This document shows positions 1 to 8,858 of a stretch of 64,000 nt of DNA, in pieces. Position 1 is the stretch's first letter. Every line of letters begins with the position of its first letter. Source of the DNA: Micromonospora sp. NBC_00421 (lineage in GTDB: Bacteria; Actinomycetota; Actinomycetes; Mycobacteriales; Micromonosporaceae). The position numbers were made by a program, and so were the translations under genes. The stretch covers positions 2,945,501 through 3,009,500 of the forward strand of contig NZ_CP107929.1 in the NCBI RefSeq assembly GCF_036017915.1, written 5' to 3'. Under the pieces are notes generated by a model. It did not search any database. It saw only the letters and a list, made by a program, of their open reading frames with translations, and was not told the DNA's origin.

Positions 1-894
1 CGGTTGGGCAAGGGCCCGGGGTTCGCGGTGCGAGGTGGCGAAGACCAGCATCGCCAGCAGGGCCAGCAGGTAGGGCGCGGCGATCAGCAGCTGCGAGTTC
101 ATGGTGACCCCGAGCGCCGGCAGCGCCAGCCGCATCGCGTCGGCCAGGCCGAAGACGACGCAGCCGATCAGGGTACGGCCGAGCCGCCAGGCCCCGAAGA
201 TGACCGCCGCGATGACCAGGTAGCCCCGGCCGGCGGTCATGTTCTGGTTGAACGACCCGACCTCGCCGACCGCCAGGTAGGCCCCGCCGAGCCCGGCGAG
301 CAGCCCGCACCAGAGCAGCGCCTGCCGCCGTCGCCGGTTGACCTCGATCCCGCTGACGTCGGCGGCCTGCGGGTTCTCCCCCACCGCCCGCAGCTCCAGC
401 CCCCACCGGCTGCGCTCCACCAGCCACCAGGTCAGCGGGACCACCGCCAGCAGCAGGTAGACCGGCCAGCGTTGGACGAACAACATCGGGCCGACGATCG
501 GGATGTCCCGCAGCACGGGGATGTTCACCTGCCAGACCTGGTGGCCGGTGAAGGTGCTGACCGTGATCAGGTAGCTGGTCAGGCCGAGCACCAACGCGTT
601 GAGCACCAGGCCGACGACGAAGGTGTTGATCTGCACCCGGTGCGACAGGATGCCGTGCACGAAGGCCACCGCCACCCCGACCAACGCCCCAGCCACCAGG
701 CCGATGGTGGCGCTGCCGGTGGCGCTGGCGACCGCGATCGAGCCGAACGCCGCGCCGAGCATCATCGCCTCGACGGAGATGTTCAGGGTGCCGGCGCGCT
801 GTGCGACGTACTCACCGCAGGCGGCGAAGGCCAGGGGCACGGTGAGCCGAGCCCCGCTGGAGAGGATGGTGGCGATGTTGTCGGCGGCACTCAT
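1..894 (-). CDS. BMP-family ABC transporter permease (second subunit), cut by window edge
   Basis: Inner-membrane permease of a nucleoside/purine-type (BMP family) ABC importer. The ATG is at 894-892 and the frame stays open through base 1, so the C-terminus lies outside the window; 298 codons are visible. The protein opens MSAADNIATILSSGARL and shows a series of hydrophobic helices typical of the BPD_transp_2/LivH-like fold, including the stretch AGTLNISVEAMMLGAAFG. The start overlaps the stop of the preceding permease gene by 4 bases (ATGA), so the two subunits are probably translated in a coupled way and form the heterodimeric channel. Family assignment rests on this context and on motif recall; the exact substrate cannot be read from the sequence. 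Confidence 0.88.
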   Translation of the reverse strand, partial: MSAADNIATILSSGARLTVPLAFAACGEYVAQRAGTLNISVEAMMLGAAFGSIAVASATGSATIGLVAGALVGVAVAFVHGILSHRVQINTFVVGLVLNALVLGLTSYLITVSTFTGHQVWQVNIPVLRDIPIVGPMLFVQRWPVYLLLAVVPLTWWLVERSRWGLELRAVGENPQAADVSGIEVNRRRRQALLWCGLLAGLGGAYLAVGEVGSFNQNMTAGRGYLVIAAVIFGAWRLGRTLIGCVVFGLADAMRLALPALGVTMNSQLLIAAPYLLALLAMLVFATSHREPRALAQP

Positions 895-2222
895 GCCAAC
901 CTGCCTTCCATGGCGTCCTTGTCGCCGGCGGTCCCGGCGTCACCGGGGTCCGCCGGTTGCGGCGCGGCGGCCCGGGGTCCGGGCACCGACGCCGCCGGTC
1001 CGGCCGCTTCCAGGTCCGACCCGGTGACCGGGGCCGACGTGTCGGCCGGGCGGGTCGACGTGGCAGCGGCCACCGGTGCGGTCGAGGTCGAGGTGGGGGT
1101 GGCCGGCTGGTCGGCCAGGCGACGGCGGCGCAGCATGCCGATCACCACCGGGGGTGCGACGAAGGCCAGCACCAGCAGCGCCTTGACCACGTCGACCAGG
1201 AACGACGGCACGCCGGTGGCGGCCAGGAAGCTGCCGCCGGCCCGCAGCACGCCGAACAGCACCGCCACCGGGATGGCAAGCAGCGGATTGTTCCGGGCGA
1301 CCAGGGCGACCAGCAGACCGTCCCAGCCGATGTTGAGCGACATCCCGGGCTGCAACCGGTTGGTGCCGACCGGGCTGGTCAGCAGCAGCGCCCCGGCCAG
1401 GCCGGCAAGCGCCCCGGAGATCGCCAGGGCGATGCCGCCGAGCGCGCCGACCCGCACGCCCGCGTGCCGGGCCGCCGCCGGGTTGAGGCCGACCATCTTC
1501 AACCGGAAACCCCAGCGGGTACGCGCCATCACCAGCGCCAGCACGACCGCCACCACCACGGCCAGGACCAGACCGCCGTTGAGCTGGAGGTTCGGGTAGT
1601 CACCGAGGGAGGTGAGCCGGGCGTTCTCCGGCACCGGGTTGGACTGCGGGGACAGGGTGCCCCGGCCGAGCCGGGACTCCTGGAGCAGCCACGGGGTGTT
1701 CACCGCGAACGAGATGAGCTGCTGGGCGAGGAAGGTCATCAGCATCGTGCTCACCACGATGTTGACGCCCCGGAAGCGGTACATCAGGGCGCTGAGCCCG
1801 GCCCAGATCCCGGCACCGACCACCGAGGCGAGCAGCACCAGGACCAGCAGCAGCGGCCCGGGTACGGCGAGCCGCAGGCCGACCCACGCGCCGGCGAGCG
1901 CGCCGATCAGCACCTGCCCCTCCTGGCCGATGTTGAAGAAGCCGGAGCGGGCGCTGACGCACGCCCCGACCGCGACCAGCAGCAGCGGCGCGACGTACAG
2001 CAGGGAGGTGGACCAGGCCGCCGGGGAGGCCATGCTGCCCTGGTAGAGCGCCTTGGTCGAGGCGGTGGGCGAGCCGCCGGTGACCGCGATCAGCAGGGCG
2101 GACAGGCCGAGCGCGAGCCCCACCGTGGCGACCGTGGCGAGACCTACCTGCCAACCGCCGGGGCCGGGGTTGAGCCGGCGCAGCAGCCGCTGGCCGGTGC
2201 CGCCGATGCCGAGGGTGGCCAT
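891..2222 (-). CDS. BMP-family ABC transporter permease (first subunit) with long Pro/Ala/Thr tail
   Basis: Permease of the same nucleoside-type ABC importer, 443 aa. About ten hydrophobic segments occupy residues 28-365, with the family-typical stretch FFNIGQEGQVLIGALAGAW near residue 95. After the last helix there is a cytoplasmic tail of about 75 residues rich in Ala, Pro, Thr and Asp, which is longer and more disordered than usual for this family. The ATG overlaps the stop of the ATPase gene by one base (TGATG), and the stop overlaps the next permease gene by 4 bases. The tight packing indicates one operon with the ATPase, the binding protein and the upstream enzymes. Confidence 0.9.
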   Translation of the reverse strand: MATLGIGGTGQRLLRRLNPGPGGWQVGLATVATVGLALGLSALLIAVTGGSPTASTKALYQGSMASPAAWSTSLLYVAPLLLVAVGACVSARSGFFNIGQEGQVLIGALAGAWVGLRLAVPGPLLLVLVLLASVVGAGIWAGLSALMYRFRGVNIVVSTMLMTFLAQQLISFAVNTPWLLQESRLGRGTLSPQSNPVPENARLTSLGDYPNLQLNGGLVLAVVVAVVLALVMARTRWGFRLKMVGLNPAAARHAGVRVGALGGIALAISGALAGLAGALLLTSPVGTNRLQPGMSLNIGWDGLLVALVARNNPLLAIPVAVLFGVLRAGGSFLAATGVPSFLVDVVKALLVLAFVAPPVVIGMLRRRRLADQPATPTSTSTAPVAAATSTRPADTSAPVTGSDLEAAGPAASVPGPRAAAPQPADPGDAGTAGDKDAMEGRLA

Positions 2223-3826
2223 CAGTGACTCACCCCGCCGACCAGCATGCCGAGCCGCTCGGCGGTGGCCTCGGCGGTGGGGAGTACCCCGACGATCCGG
2301 CCGGAGGAGATCACCGCGATCCGGTTGGCCAGGGCCATCACCTCCTCCAACTCCGTGGAGATCAGCAACACCGCCACCCCTTCCGCGGCGGCCTGCCGCA
2401 GCCGCACGTACATGTCTTCGATCGCGCCGACGTCCAGCCCGTGGGTGGGCTGGGCGGCGACAAGCGCCTTCGGGCCGGCGGACAACTCCCGGGCCAGCAC
2501 CACCCGCTGCTGGTTGCCGCCGGAGAGGCTGCGCAGCGGGGTGTCCGGCGAGGGGGCCACGATGTTGAACTCGGTCATCTGCCGTTGGGCGATCCGGTGC
2601 ATCCGCCGCCGGCTGAGCACCCCCCGGGTGGTGACCCCGGCGAGGGACTTCATCACCAGGTTCTCCGCGACGCTCATGTCGAGCACCACCCCGGAGTGGT
2701 GCCGGTCCTCGGGCACGATGCCGAGACCGGCATGGTGCAACGCGCCGGGCCGGACGAGGTCGACCGGGCGGCCGTCGAGTTCGACGGTGCCGGAGTCGGG
2801 GACGAGCAGCCCGGACAACAGCTCACCGACGGTGGCCTGGCCGTTGCCCTCGACCCCGTACAGTCCGACGATCTCGCCGGGGGCGACGTCGAGGCTGAGC
2901 CGGTCCAGCACCGGCAGACCGCCGACGAGCAGGGTCACCTCGCGCAGCCGCAACGCCGCCGGCTGCTCCTGCGCCGTGGGGCTCCCGGCCGTCACGGGGA
3001 CGCCGGACTCGTCGACGCCCGCGACCGGTTCGGGACGCTCGACCGGCAGCAGGCCCAGCGCCGCGCTCTCGGTCTGCAACGAGACCTCCCGGCCGACCAT
3101 CTGCCGGGCGAGTTGCTGGGCGGTGGTGTCCTTCGTCGCGCCGTGGAACGCCACCGCGCCGCGCCGCAGCACTGTCACCCGGTCGGTGGCCGCCATGATC
3201 TCGGCGAGTTTGTGGCTGATCAGGATGACCGCCCGCCGCTCCGCCTGCACCACCCGGCGCAGCACGGTGAACAGTTCCGCCGACTCGGCCTGGGTGAGCA
3301 CCGAGGTCGGCTCGTCCAGGATCAGCACCGACGGGTCCCGGCGCAGGCACTTGATCAGCTCGACGCGTTGCCGCTCCCCGGCGGAGAGCCGGTCGATGCG
3401 GGCGTGCGGGTCGATGGGCAGCCCGTAGCGTCGGGCCACCTCCTCGACCTGGGCGCAGGCCGCCGCCCGGTCGATCCGCCCGGTGTCGCCGAGGATGACG
3501 TTCTCCCAGACGGTGAGCGGTTCGATCAGGCTGAAGTGCTGGTGCACCATGCCCAGGCCGAGGTCGGCCGCGACCTGCGGACTGTCGATCTCGACCGGTT
3601 CGGTGCCGCGCGTGATGGTGCCGGCGTCGCGGTGCACCAACCCGAGCAGGATCTTCATCAGGGTCGACTTGCCGGCCCCGTTCTCGCCGAGCAGGCCGTG
3701 GATCTCGCCGGGTCGTACGGCGAGATCCACGGCGTCGCAGGCGACGACCGGACCGTAACGCTTGCTGACTCCGCGCAGGGTGAGAGCCGGCGTCAGCTTG
3801 TCGTCAACGTCCACAGTCCGTTTCAC
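2222..3826 (-). CDS. ABC transporter ATP-binding protein, two fused nucleotide-binding domains
   Basis: Energy-coupling subunit of the importer, 534 aa, with two tandem ABC domains as in the RbsA/YufO-like group. Domain 1 has Walker A GENGAGKST at 47-55, signature LSAGERQ at about 148 and Walker B VLILDEPTSVL at about 168. Domain 2 has a degenerate Walker A (GVEGNGQ), signature LSGGNQQRV and a Walker B ending AAQPTHGLD. The degenerate second P-loop is normal for BMP/CUT2 ATPases, so only one site is expected to hydrolyse ATP efficiently. It follows the binding-protein gene by 25 bases and runs directly into the first permease gene. Function is secure; substrate is inferred from the family (nucleosides, purines or related heterocycles). 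Confidence 0.93.
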   Translation of the reverse strand: MKRTVDVDDKLTPALTLRGVSKRYGPVVACDAVDLAVRPGEIHGLLGENGAGKSTLMKILLGLVHRDAGTITRGTEPVEIDSPQVAADLGLGMVHQHFSLIEPLTVWENVILGDTGRIDRAAACAQVEEVARRYGLPIDPHARIDRLSAGERQRVELIKCLRRDPSVLILDEPTSVLTQAESAELFTVLRRVVQAERRAVILISHKLAEIMAATDRVTVLRRGAVAFHGATKDTTAQQLARQMVGREVSLQTESAALGLLPVERPEPVAGVDESGVPVTAGSPTAQEQPAALRLREVTLLVGGLPVLDRLSLDVAPGEIVGLYGVEGNGQATVGELLSGLLVPDSGTVELDGRPVDLVRPGALHHAGLGIVPEDRHHSGVVLDMSVAENLVMKSLAGVTTRGVLSRRRMHRIAQRQMTEFNIVAPSPDTPLRSLSGGNQQRVVLARELSAGPKALVAAQPTHGLDVGAIEDMYVRLRQAAAEGVAVLLISTELEEVMALANRIAVISSGRIVGVLPTAEATAERLGMLVGGVSH

Positions 3827-3851
3827 CTCGTTGGTCGTCGGGCAGCGGGAT

Positions 3852-4931
3852 TCAGGAGCCGAGCTTGGCGACCGTCGCGGCGGTGTCGGTCTTGCCGCTG
3901 GCCACGTCGGCGACGAAGGCGTCCATCTTCTGGGTCTGCTCCGGGGTCGCCTTGCAGATCTTGACGGCCGGGTACGGGTCCTTGCCGAGCTCCCACTTCT
4001 TGGTGGTGCCGAGGGTCATCTCACCCTTGGCGAACAGCTCCAGCGCGGCGGCGAAGTACGCGCCCGGGTCGAAGATGACCGAGATGTCGAACTTCGGGTC
4101 GGTCGAGTCGCACCTGTCGGTGCCCGGGGTCAGGGTGAGCGCGCCGCCGGTGTTGGCCAGCTTGGCGGCGGCGTCGGTGGCCCCGCCCAGGTACGGGTAG
4201 ACCACCTTCACGCCCTGGCTGATCTGCGCCTGGACGGCCTCGCGGGCCTTCGCCGAGTCGTTGAAGTCACCGGTGTAGGTGGTCACCAGGGTCGCGTTCG
4301 GCACCACCATCCGGATGCCCGCCTTGTACGCCTTGGCGGCGTTGACCGAGAAGTCGGCCTCCATGCCGGTGACGAAACCGGCCTTGGTGGCGTTGTTCTG
4401 CTGCATGACCAGGCCGGTGGCGTACCCGGCGGCGAGCATGCTCTGGTTGGGGTCGTCGCTGGACAGCGTCACCCGGGGGCTCTGCGGGATGTTCTCCGAC
4501 GACGGCACGTACCAGGAGGTCTTGGCGCAGACGGGCTCCTCGGAGGCCGGGATGGCGTCCTTGAGTTCGGAGGCGCCGAGCGCCACCATGTCCACACCCT
4601 GCTGACACAGCGCCCGGGCGGCGCTGAGCGCCTCGGTCGGCGGCACGTTGCCGCGCTTGATGACCTGCCAGCCCTTCTCGGTGGCGAACTTCTCGGCACC
4701 GATGACGAAGCTCTCGTAGTAGCCGTTGTCGTTGATGTCACCGGGGCTGAGCACGCCGATGACCACCTTGCCGTCGCCGTTGGCGTCCGGCTGCCCGGCG
4801 GGGGCCGCGCTGCTGCTGGCCGAACCGGCCGCCGACGGCGCGGTCGCGTCGTTGCTGGCGCAACCGAACAGGGTGAATCCCAGCGCGCCGGCGAGCAACG
4901 CCGCCGGACCCCGACCAATCCTCATTGTCAT
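3852..4931 (-). CDS. BMP-family substrate-binding lipoprotein
   Basis: Extracytoplasmic binding protein that would deliver substrate to the adjacent importer, 359 aa. It begins MTMRIGRGPAALLAGAL and has a lipobox LFGC with the acylated Cys at about residue 24, followed by a Ser/Ala/Pro linker. The mature part starts KVVIGVLSPGDINDNGYYES, which is the standard BMP/PnrA opening, and contains TYTGDFND in the second lobe. The ATG at 4931 overlaps the amidohydrolase stop by 4 bases; an alternative ATG lies two codons downstream. Family members bind nucleosides, purine bases or autoinducer-like ligands, so the substrate here is probably a nucleobase-like compound, but that remains inference. Confidence 0.92.
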   Translation of the reverse strand: MTMRIGRGPAALLAGALGFTLFGCASNDATAPSAAGSASSSAAPAGQPDANGDGKVVIGVLSPGDINDNGYYESFVIGAEKFATEKGWQVIKRGNVPPTEALSAARALCQQGVDMVALGASELKDAIPASEEPVCAKTSWYVPSSENIPQSPRVTLSSDDPNQSMLAAGYATGLVMQQNNATKAGFVTGMEADFSVNAAKAYKAGIRMVVPNATLVTTYTGDFNDSAKAREAVQAQISQGVKVVYPYLGGATDAAAKLANTGGALTLTPGTDRCDSTDPKFDISVIFDPGAYFAAALELFAKGEMTLGTTKKWELGKDPYPAVKICKATPEQTQKMDAFVADVASGKTDTAATVAKLGS

Positions 4932-6403
4932 GGTGCTTTCCCTTCAAGTGGAGGCAGCGCGCCGCCCGGCACGGTCCGGCGCGCGGAGTACTCGGTCGCC
5001 GGCACGGTGGGCCAGCGAGGGGGGATGTCGATACCGACCCGGCGCAGCAGGGCGGCCCGACGCTGGGCGGCCTCCTCGCGCAGGGCGTCGACGTCGACGG
5101 TGGTGACCCGCCGGTCGCGGACCACCACCCGGCCGTCGACCAGGACGTCCCGGACGGTGTGCCCGGCCGCACCCCAGACGAGCTGGGTGGGCAGGTCACC
5201 GCGCGGGATCCAGGGGATGGTCCGGGTGTCCAGCAGCACCAGGTCGGCGGCCTTGCCGACCTCGATCGAGCCGGTCCGCGTCCCCAGCCCGACGGCGGCG
5301 GCGCCGTCGACGGTGGCCAGGGCGAAGACCTCGTCGGCGCGCAGCGGGTCGGGGACGCCCCGGTCCCGCTCCAGGCCGGCGAAGAGTCGGGCGGCCCGCC
5401 ACAGGTCGGGGGTGTCCCCGGCGTTGTGCGAGTCGCAGCCCAGCGCGAGCCGGCCGCCGGCCCGGTGCAGCGCGGTGTGCCGGCCGGCCCGGCTGAAGCC
5501 CTGACCGAGCCGCAGGTAGGCACCCGGGCAGGAGGCGACCGCGGTGCCGGTCTCGACGAGCGCGTCGACCTCGGCGTCGTCGAGCCACACCGCGTGGCCG
5601 AGCAGCAGCCGGGGGCCGAGCACGCCGAGGTCACGCAGGTGCCGCACCGGCCGGGCCCGGCCTGCGGCGGCGAAGGCGGCGGCGTCCTCGGGGCCGGGCG
5701 ACAGGTGCCAGGTCATGCCCACGTCGAGCCGGTCGGCCAACTCCGCCGCGCCGGTGAACAGCTCGTCGCTGACCAGGTCGTGCCCGACCAGGGTGATCCA
5801 GCCGGTGACCAGCGGGTCACCGGCCAGGGCGGCGACCGTCTCGGCCTGCACGGCGAGGGTGTCGGCGGCCGGCCGGGCGTACGGCGCGTCGGGGGTGTCC
5901 CAGCCCCAGCCGCCGACCCGGGCCCGGATGCCGGCGGTGCGCAGCCCGGCGGCGACCCGCAGCGGGTGGGCCACCGTGCCGGGTTCCAGCAGGGTGGTGA
6001 CCCCGTAGCTGAGCGACTCGACGGCGGTGAGGGTGGCCGACAGTTCGTCGTCGTCGCCGGTGACGGCGGCGTGCAGCGGCACGATCCAGTCGAAGATCGC
6101 CTGCTGGGCCGGCACGTCGTCGGGGATGCTGCTGCGCACCAGCGGGTCGGCGGTGGTGTGCTGGTGGGCGTTGACCAGGCCGGGGACGACGACGCAGCCG
6201 GCGGCGTCGAGTTCGGGACTGCCCGGGTACGCCGCGCGCAGCGTCGCCGCCGGGCCGATCGCGGCGATCCGGCCGTCGACCACGGCGATCGTGCCGCCGG
6301 GGACCACCGCACGGTCGGCCGCCATGGTGACGATCTCGGCGTCGACGACCAGCAGGTCGGCCGGGCGGGGGTCGGCGGTGCCCGCCGTCGGGGTGGTGGT
6401 CAT
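4928..6403 (-). CDS. Amidohydrolase, cytosine/guanine/triazine deaminase-like superfamily
   Basis: Cytosolic metal-dependent hydrolase of 491 aa with the TRZ/ATZ-type amidohydrolase layout. The N-terminal composite beta domain ends in GLVNAHQHTTAD, giving the HxH metal pair at residues 80 and 82. Further metal or catalytic positions are TWHLSPG, LLLGHAVWL and GCDSHNAGD. The C-terminus returns to the beta domain with SIEVGKAADLVLLD. The start chosen is the ATG at 6403, which overlaps the upstream alcohol dehydrogenase stop by 4 bases; the open frame extends farther upstream but only as an antisense shadow. Position beside a BMP importer and a PucR regulator suggests deamination of an imported purine- or triazine-like compound. 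Confidence 0.88.
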   Translation of the reverse strand: MTTTPTAGTADPRPADLLVVDAEIVTMAADRAVVPGGTIAVVDGRIAAIGPAATLRAAYPGSPELDAAGCVVVPGLVNAHQHTTADPLVRSSIPDDVPAQQAIFDWIVPLHAAVTGDDDELSATLTAVESLSYGVTTLLEPGTVAHPLRVAAGLRTAGIRARVGGWGWDTPDAPYARPAADTLAVQAETVAALAGDPLVTGWITLVGHDLVSDELFTGAAELADRLDVGMTWHLSPGPEDAAAFAAAGRARPVRHLRDLGVLGPRLLLGHAVWLDDAEVDALVETGTAVASCPGAYLRLGQGFSRAGRHTALHRAGGRLALGCDSHNAGDTPDLWRAARLFAGLERDRGVPDPLRADEVFALATVDGAAAVGLGTRTGSIEVGKAADLVLLDTRTIPWIPRGDLPTQLVWGAAGHTVRDVLVDGRVVVRDRRVTTVDVDALREEAAQRRAALLRRVGIDIPPRWPTVPATEYSARRTVPGGALPPLEGKAP

Positions 6404-7422
6404 GGCCGTACGAGGATCTTGCCGACGAGGTCGCCGGACTCCTGCCGGGCGTACGCCCCGGCCAGGTCGGCCAGCGGGTATTCCGCCCCCCGGACGACCC
6501 GCAGGCCCCCTGTGAAGTAGGCGTCGAGCATGTCGGCGAAGTCGGCCGGGGTGTACGCCCCCGCCCCGAGCAGCCGCAGCCCGCGCCGGTAGACGTCGGA
6601 GAGGGAGAAGCTGACCTGGTCGCCTGTGGTGTTGCCGAGCAGCACGATCCGGCCGCCGGTGCGCAGGCTGGCCAGCGAGGTGGCCCAGGTGGCGGTGCCG
6701 ACGTGGTCGACGACCAGGTCGACGCCGTGGCCGTCGGTGTGCTCGCGCACCTGCTCGACGGTCCGGTCGTTCAGGTCGAGCACGTCCGCGCCGAGGTCCG
6801 CGGCGACGGCCCGCTTGGCCTCGGTACGCGCCACAGCGAGCACCCGGGCACCGGCCCGGCGGGCGAGTTGGATGGCGGCGATGCTGACCGCGCTCGTGGC
6901 GGCCTGTACCAGCACCCACTCGCCGGCCCGGACCGCGCCGACGCGGTGCACGGCGTGCCAGCCGAGGCTCCAGGCGGTGGGCAGCGCGGCGGCGTCGGCG
7001 AGGTCGACGTGGCCGGGCACCCGGTGCACGACGGTGGCCGGGACGGTGACGTACTCGGCGAACCCGCCGGGACGGTTGCCGCCGACCACGGCCAGTGTCG
7101 GGCAGTAGCCCGGTTGACCGTTCTTGCAGGTGGCGCAGGTGCCGCAGCCGATCGTCGGGTCGATCAGCACCCGGTCGCCGGGGCGTACCGTGGTGACCTG
7201 CGGCCCGACGGCGGCGACCTGGCCGGCGACGTCCATCCCGCCGACGTGCGGCAGTTGGAAGCCGGGAAGCAGGGCGGTGTGTCGCTGGAGCAGGTCGAGG
7301 CGGTTGAGCGCGGCGGTGTGCACCCGGACGACCACGTCGGCCGCGCCCGGCTCGGGGTCGGGCAGGTGCCGCAGGCGCAGCACCTCGGGGCCCCCGAAAT
7401 CGGTCTGGACCATCGCGCGCAT
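6400..7422 (-). CDS. Zinc-type medium-chain alcohol dehydrogenase / quinone oxidoreductase
   Basis: NAD(P)-dependent MDR oxidoreductase, 340 aa. It carries the structural zinc loop GCGTCATCKNGQPGYC with four cysteines near residue 95, a GxGxxG-like cofactor region in VLVQAATSAVSIAAIQLA, and ends DLVGKILVRP as many quinone-oxidoreductase-like MDRs do. I chose the ATG at 7422 (MRAMVQTDFG), preceded by the ribosome binding site GGGGAGG at a good distance. A GTG at 7437 is in frame but would place that site inside the gene. This is the first gene of the leftward transporter operon. It probably oxidises an alcohol generated from the imported substrate, which is inference. Confidence 0.87.
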   Translation of the reverse strand: MRAMVQTDFGGPEVLRLRHLPDPEPGAADVVVRVHTAALNRLDLLQRHTALLPGFQLPHVGGMDVAGQVAAVGPQVTTVRPGDRVLIDPTIGCGTCATCKNGQPGYCPTLAVVGGNRPGGFAEYVTVPATVVHRVPGHVDLADAAALPTAWSLGWHAVHRVGAVRAGEWVLVQAATSAVSIAAIQLARRAGARVLAVARTEAKRAVAADLGADVLDLNDRTVEQVREHTDGHGVDLVVDHVGTATWATSLASLRTGGRIVLLGNTTGDQVSFSLSDVYRRGLRLLGAGAYTPADFADMLDAYFTGGLRVVRGAEYPLADLAGAYARQESGDLVGKILVRP

Positions 7423-7460
7423 CGCAACCTCCCCCACGCTCTACCAGTCAATATGGCGTC

Positions 7461-7478
7461 TTGCATTGTGATTCTCGC
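7461..7478. promoter_or_regulatory. Putative operator copy A upstream of the alcohol dehydrogenase operon
   Basis: The 173-base gap between the dehydrogenase start and the regulator stop holds TTGCATTGTGATTCTCGC. It shares GCGAGA (on the minus strand) and a TTGCA/CATTG half-site with three other promoter regions of this gene block (near 10362, 11583 and 16835). It lies about 40 bases upstream of the chosen start, compatible with repressor or activator binding at the promoter. Assignment is by eye only. Confidence 0.4.
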
Positions 7479-7595
7479 TGCTTAGCGACGTACTCTGCCT
7501 GCGGGGCGGCGGCGTGTCAACGGCTTGCCGCAAAAGAGGCGGAACGGTTAACGAAGCTGGTCGTCCAGGCCGTTCACAGGCCACCCACCAGGGCA

Positions 7596-8858
7596 TCAAC
7601 CGGCCTCGGACGCGGCCAGCAACTCCCGCGCGGCAAGCGCCGTACGCAACACCGCGACCGTCTGCGGGTCGAGCGGGTCGACCCCCAGCAGCCGCTTGAT
7701 CAGGCCGACCCGGTAGCCCACCGAGTTGCGGTGCAGATGCAGTCGTTCGCTGACCGCCTGCCGGCTGCCCCCGGTCGCCAACCAGCAGTCCAGGGTGCGC
7801 AGCAGGTCGTCGCGGTGGGCGATCGGCCCCAGGTGCCGGTGCACGTACCAGCGCAGCCGCTCGTCCGGCACGGCCAGCAGCACCTGCGCCAACCCGGCCT
7901 GGCCGAACGGCAGCTCGGGCCGCTCGTCCGACGAGCGCAGCAGCAGGCGCAGCAACCGGTCCGCGTCACGGAACGAGACCGCCGTCCGGGCCGGCCCGGT
8001 CACCAGCGACCCGGCGACCACCCGCACCTGACCGGCCCCCACGATCTGGTCCAACCGGACCCGCAACCGGGTCACCTCGCGCTCCACGTCACCGTGCAGC
8101 AGCGTCCAGGCCCGTCGCCCCTCGGCCAGCACCGGCCGGTCCAGCCAGCTCAGCGCGGACGCCCAGCGGCGCTGCTGCGCCCCCGTGTAGGCGATCCCGG
8201 CGACGGCGTGCGGCTGGTCCAACCGCCAGCCGTGCGCCGCGCCCGCCCGCAGCAGTTCGGCCTCGCCCCCGGTGGGTCCGGGTGACGACCCGGTGGGGTC
8301 GCCCAGGCCGTCGCGCAGGGCCCGCAGCACCGTCGCGGCGTCCCGGACGGCAGGCGGTGGCGACTCGTGCCGGACCGCCTCGATCAACAGTGCGGTGGTC
8401 GCGGCCCCCGCGAACGCCAACTGCCCCGCCGTGACCGGCTCGGCCAGCAGCAGCGCGCCGAGCCGGCGGGACCCCGTGCCCACCGCCACCGCCCGACCGG
8501 TCCACCCGTCGGCACAACGCACCGGGGTCGGCACGCCGCCCGGCACCCCCGCGCCGCCGGCCCGACCGCCCGGCACGGGTCGGCGGGCATCCTGGGCGAC
8601 CAGGGCGCGGCGCACGTCGTCCGGGGCGGCGGCGCAACGAGGGCCGTCCGCGCCGTCGCTGGCGGCGAGCAGCTCCCCCGTCTCGGCCACCAGCCGGCAG
8701 GCCGCCCCGGTCCGCTCGGCCAGCGCGGCCAGCAGCTCCGGCCAGCCGGTGCCGGCGAAGGCGAGTTCGGTGAGCCACTGGGCGAACGCGGCCGGCGGCG
8801 GCCCGGCGGCGACGGCCAGCCGTGGTCGCGCCGCCGCCAGCTCACCCGGTCGGCTCAC
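7596..8858 (-). CDS. PucR-family transcriptional regulator
   Basis: Cytoplasmic DNA-binding regulator, 420 aa. The C-terminal PucR helix-turn-helix is clear: TLDCWLATGGSRQAVSERL followed by HLHRNSVGYRVGLIKRLLG, as in purine-catabolism and CdaR-like activators. The middle resembles a GGDEF-like/CdaR region (GIAYTGAQQRRWASAL). The N-terminal third (WLTELAFAGTGWPELLAALA) looks like a GAF-like ligand sensor. The start is taken as GTG at 8858, overlapping the aldehyde dehydrogenase stop by 4 bases (GTGA). Upstream sequence in this frame is antisense to the dehydrogenase. Co-translation with the dehydrogenase makes it the best candidate controller of the four similar promoter motifs nearby. Confidence 0.88.
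   Translation of the reverse strand: MSRPGELAAARPRLAVAAGPPPAAFAQWLTELAFAGTGWPELLAALAERTGAACRLVAETGELLAASDGADGPRCAAAPDDVRRALVAQDARRPVPGGRAGGAGVPGGVPTPVRCADGWTGRAVAVGTGSRRLGALLLAEPVTAGQLAFAGAATTALLIEAVRHESPPPAVRDAATVLRALRDGLGDPTGSSPGPTGGEAELLRAGAAHGWRLDQPHAVAGIAYTGAQQRRWASALSWLDRPVLAEGRRAWTLLHGDVEREVTRLRVRLDQIVGAGQVRVVAGSLVTGPARTAVSFRDADRLLRLLLRSSDERPELPFGQAGLAQVLLAVPDERLRWYVHRHLGPIAHRDDLLRTLDCWLATGGSRQAVSERLHLHRNSVGYRVGLIKRLLGVDPLDPQTVAVLRTALAARELLAASEAG

Noticed and set aside
4..1599. Long rightward open frame across the permease genes
   Set aside because: It is antisense to two clear permease genes and its product is Arg/Gln/Gly-rich without domains, the usual shadow in GC-rich DNA. Many similar antisense frames along the window were dropped for the same reason.
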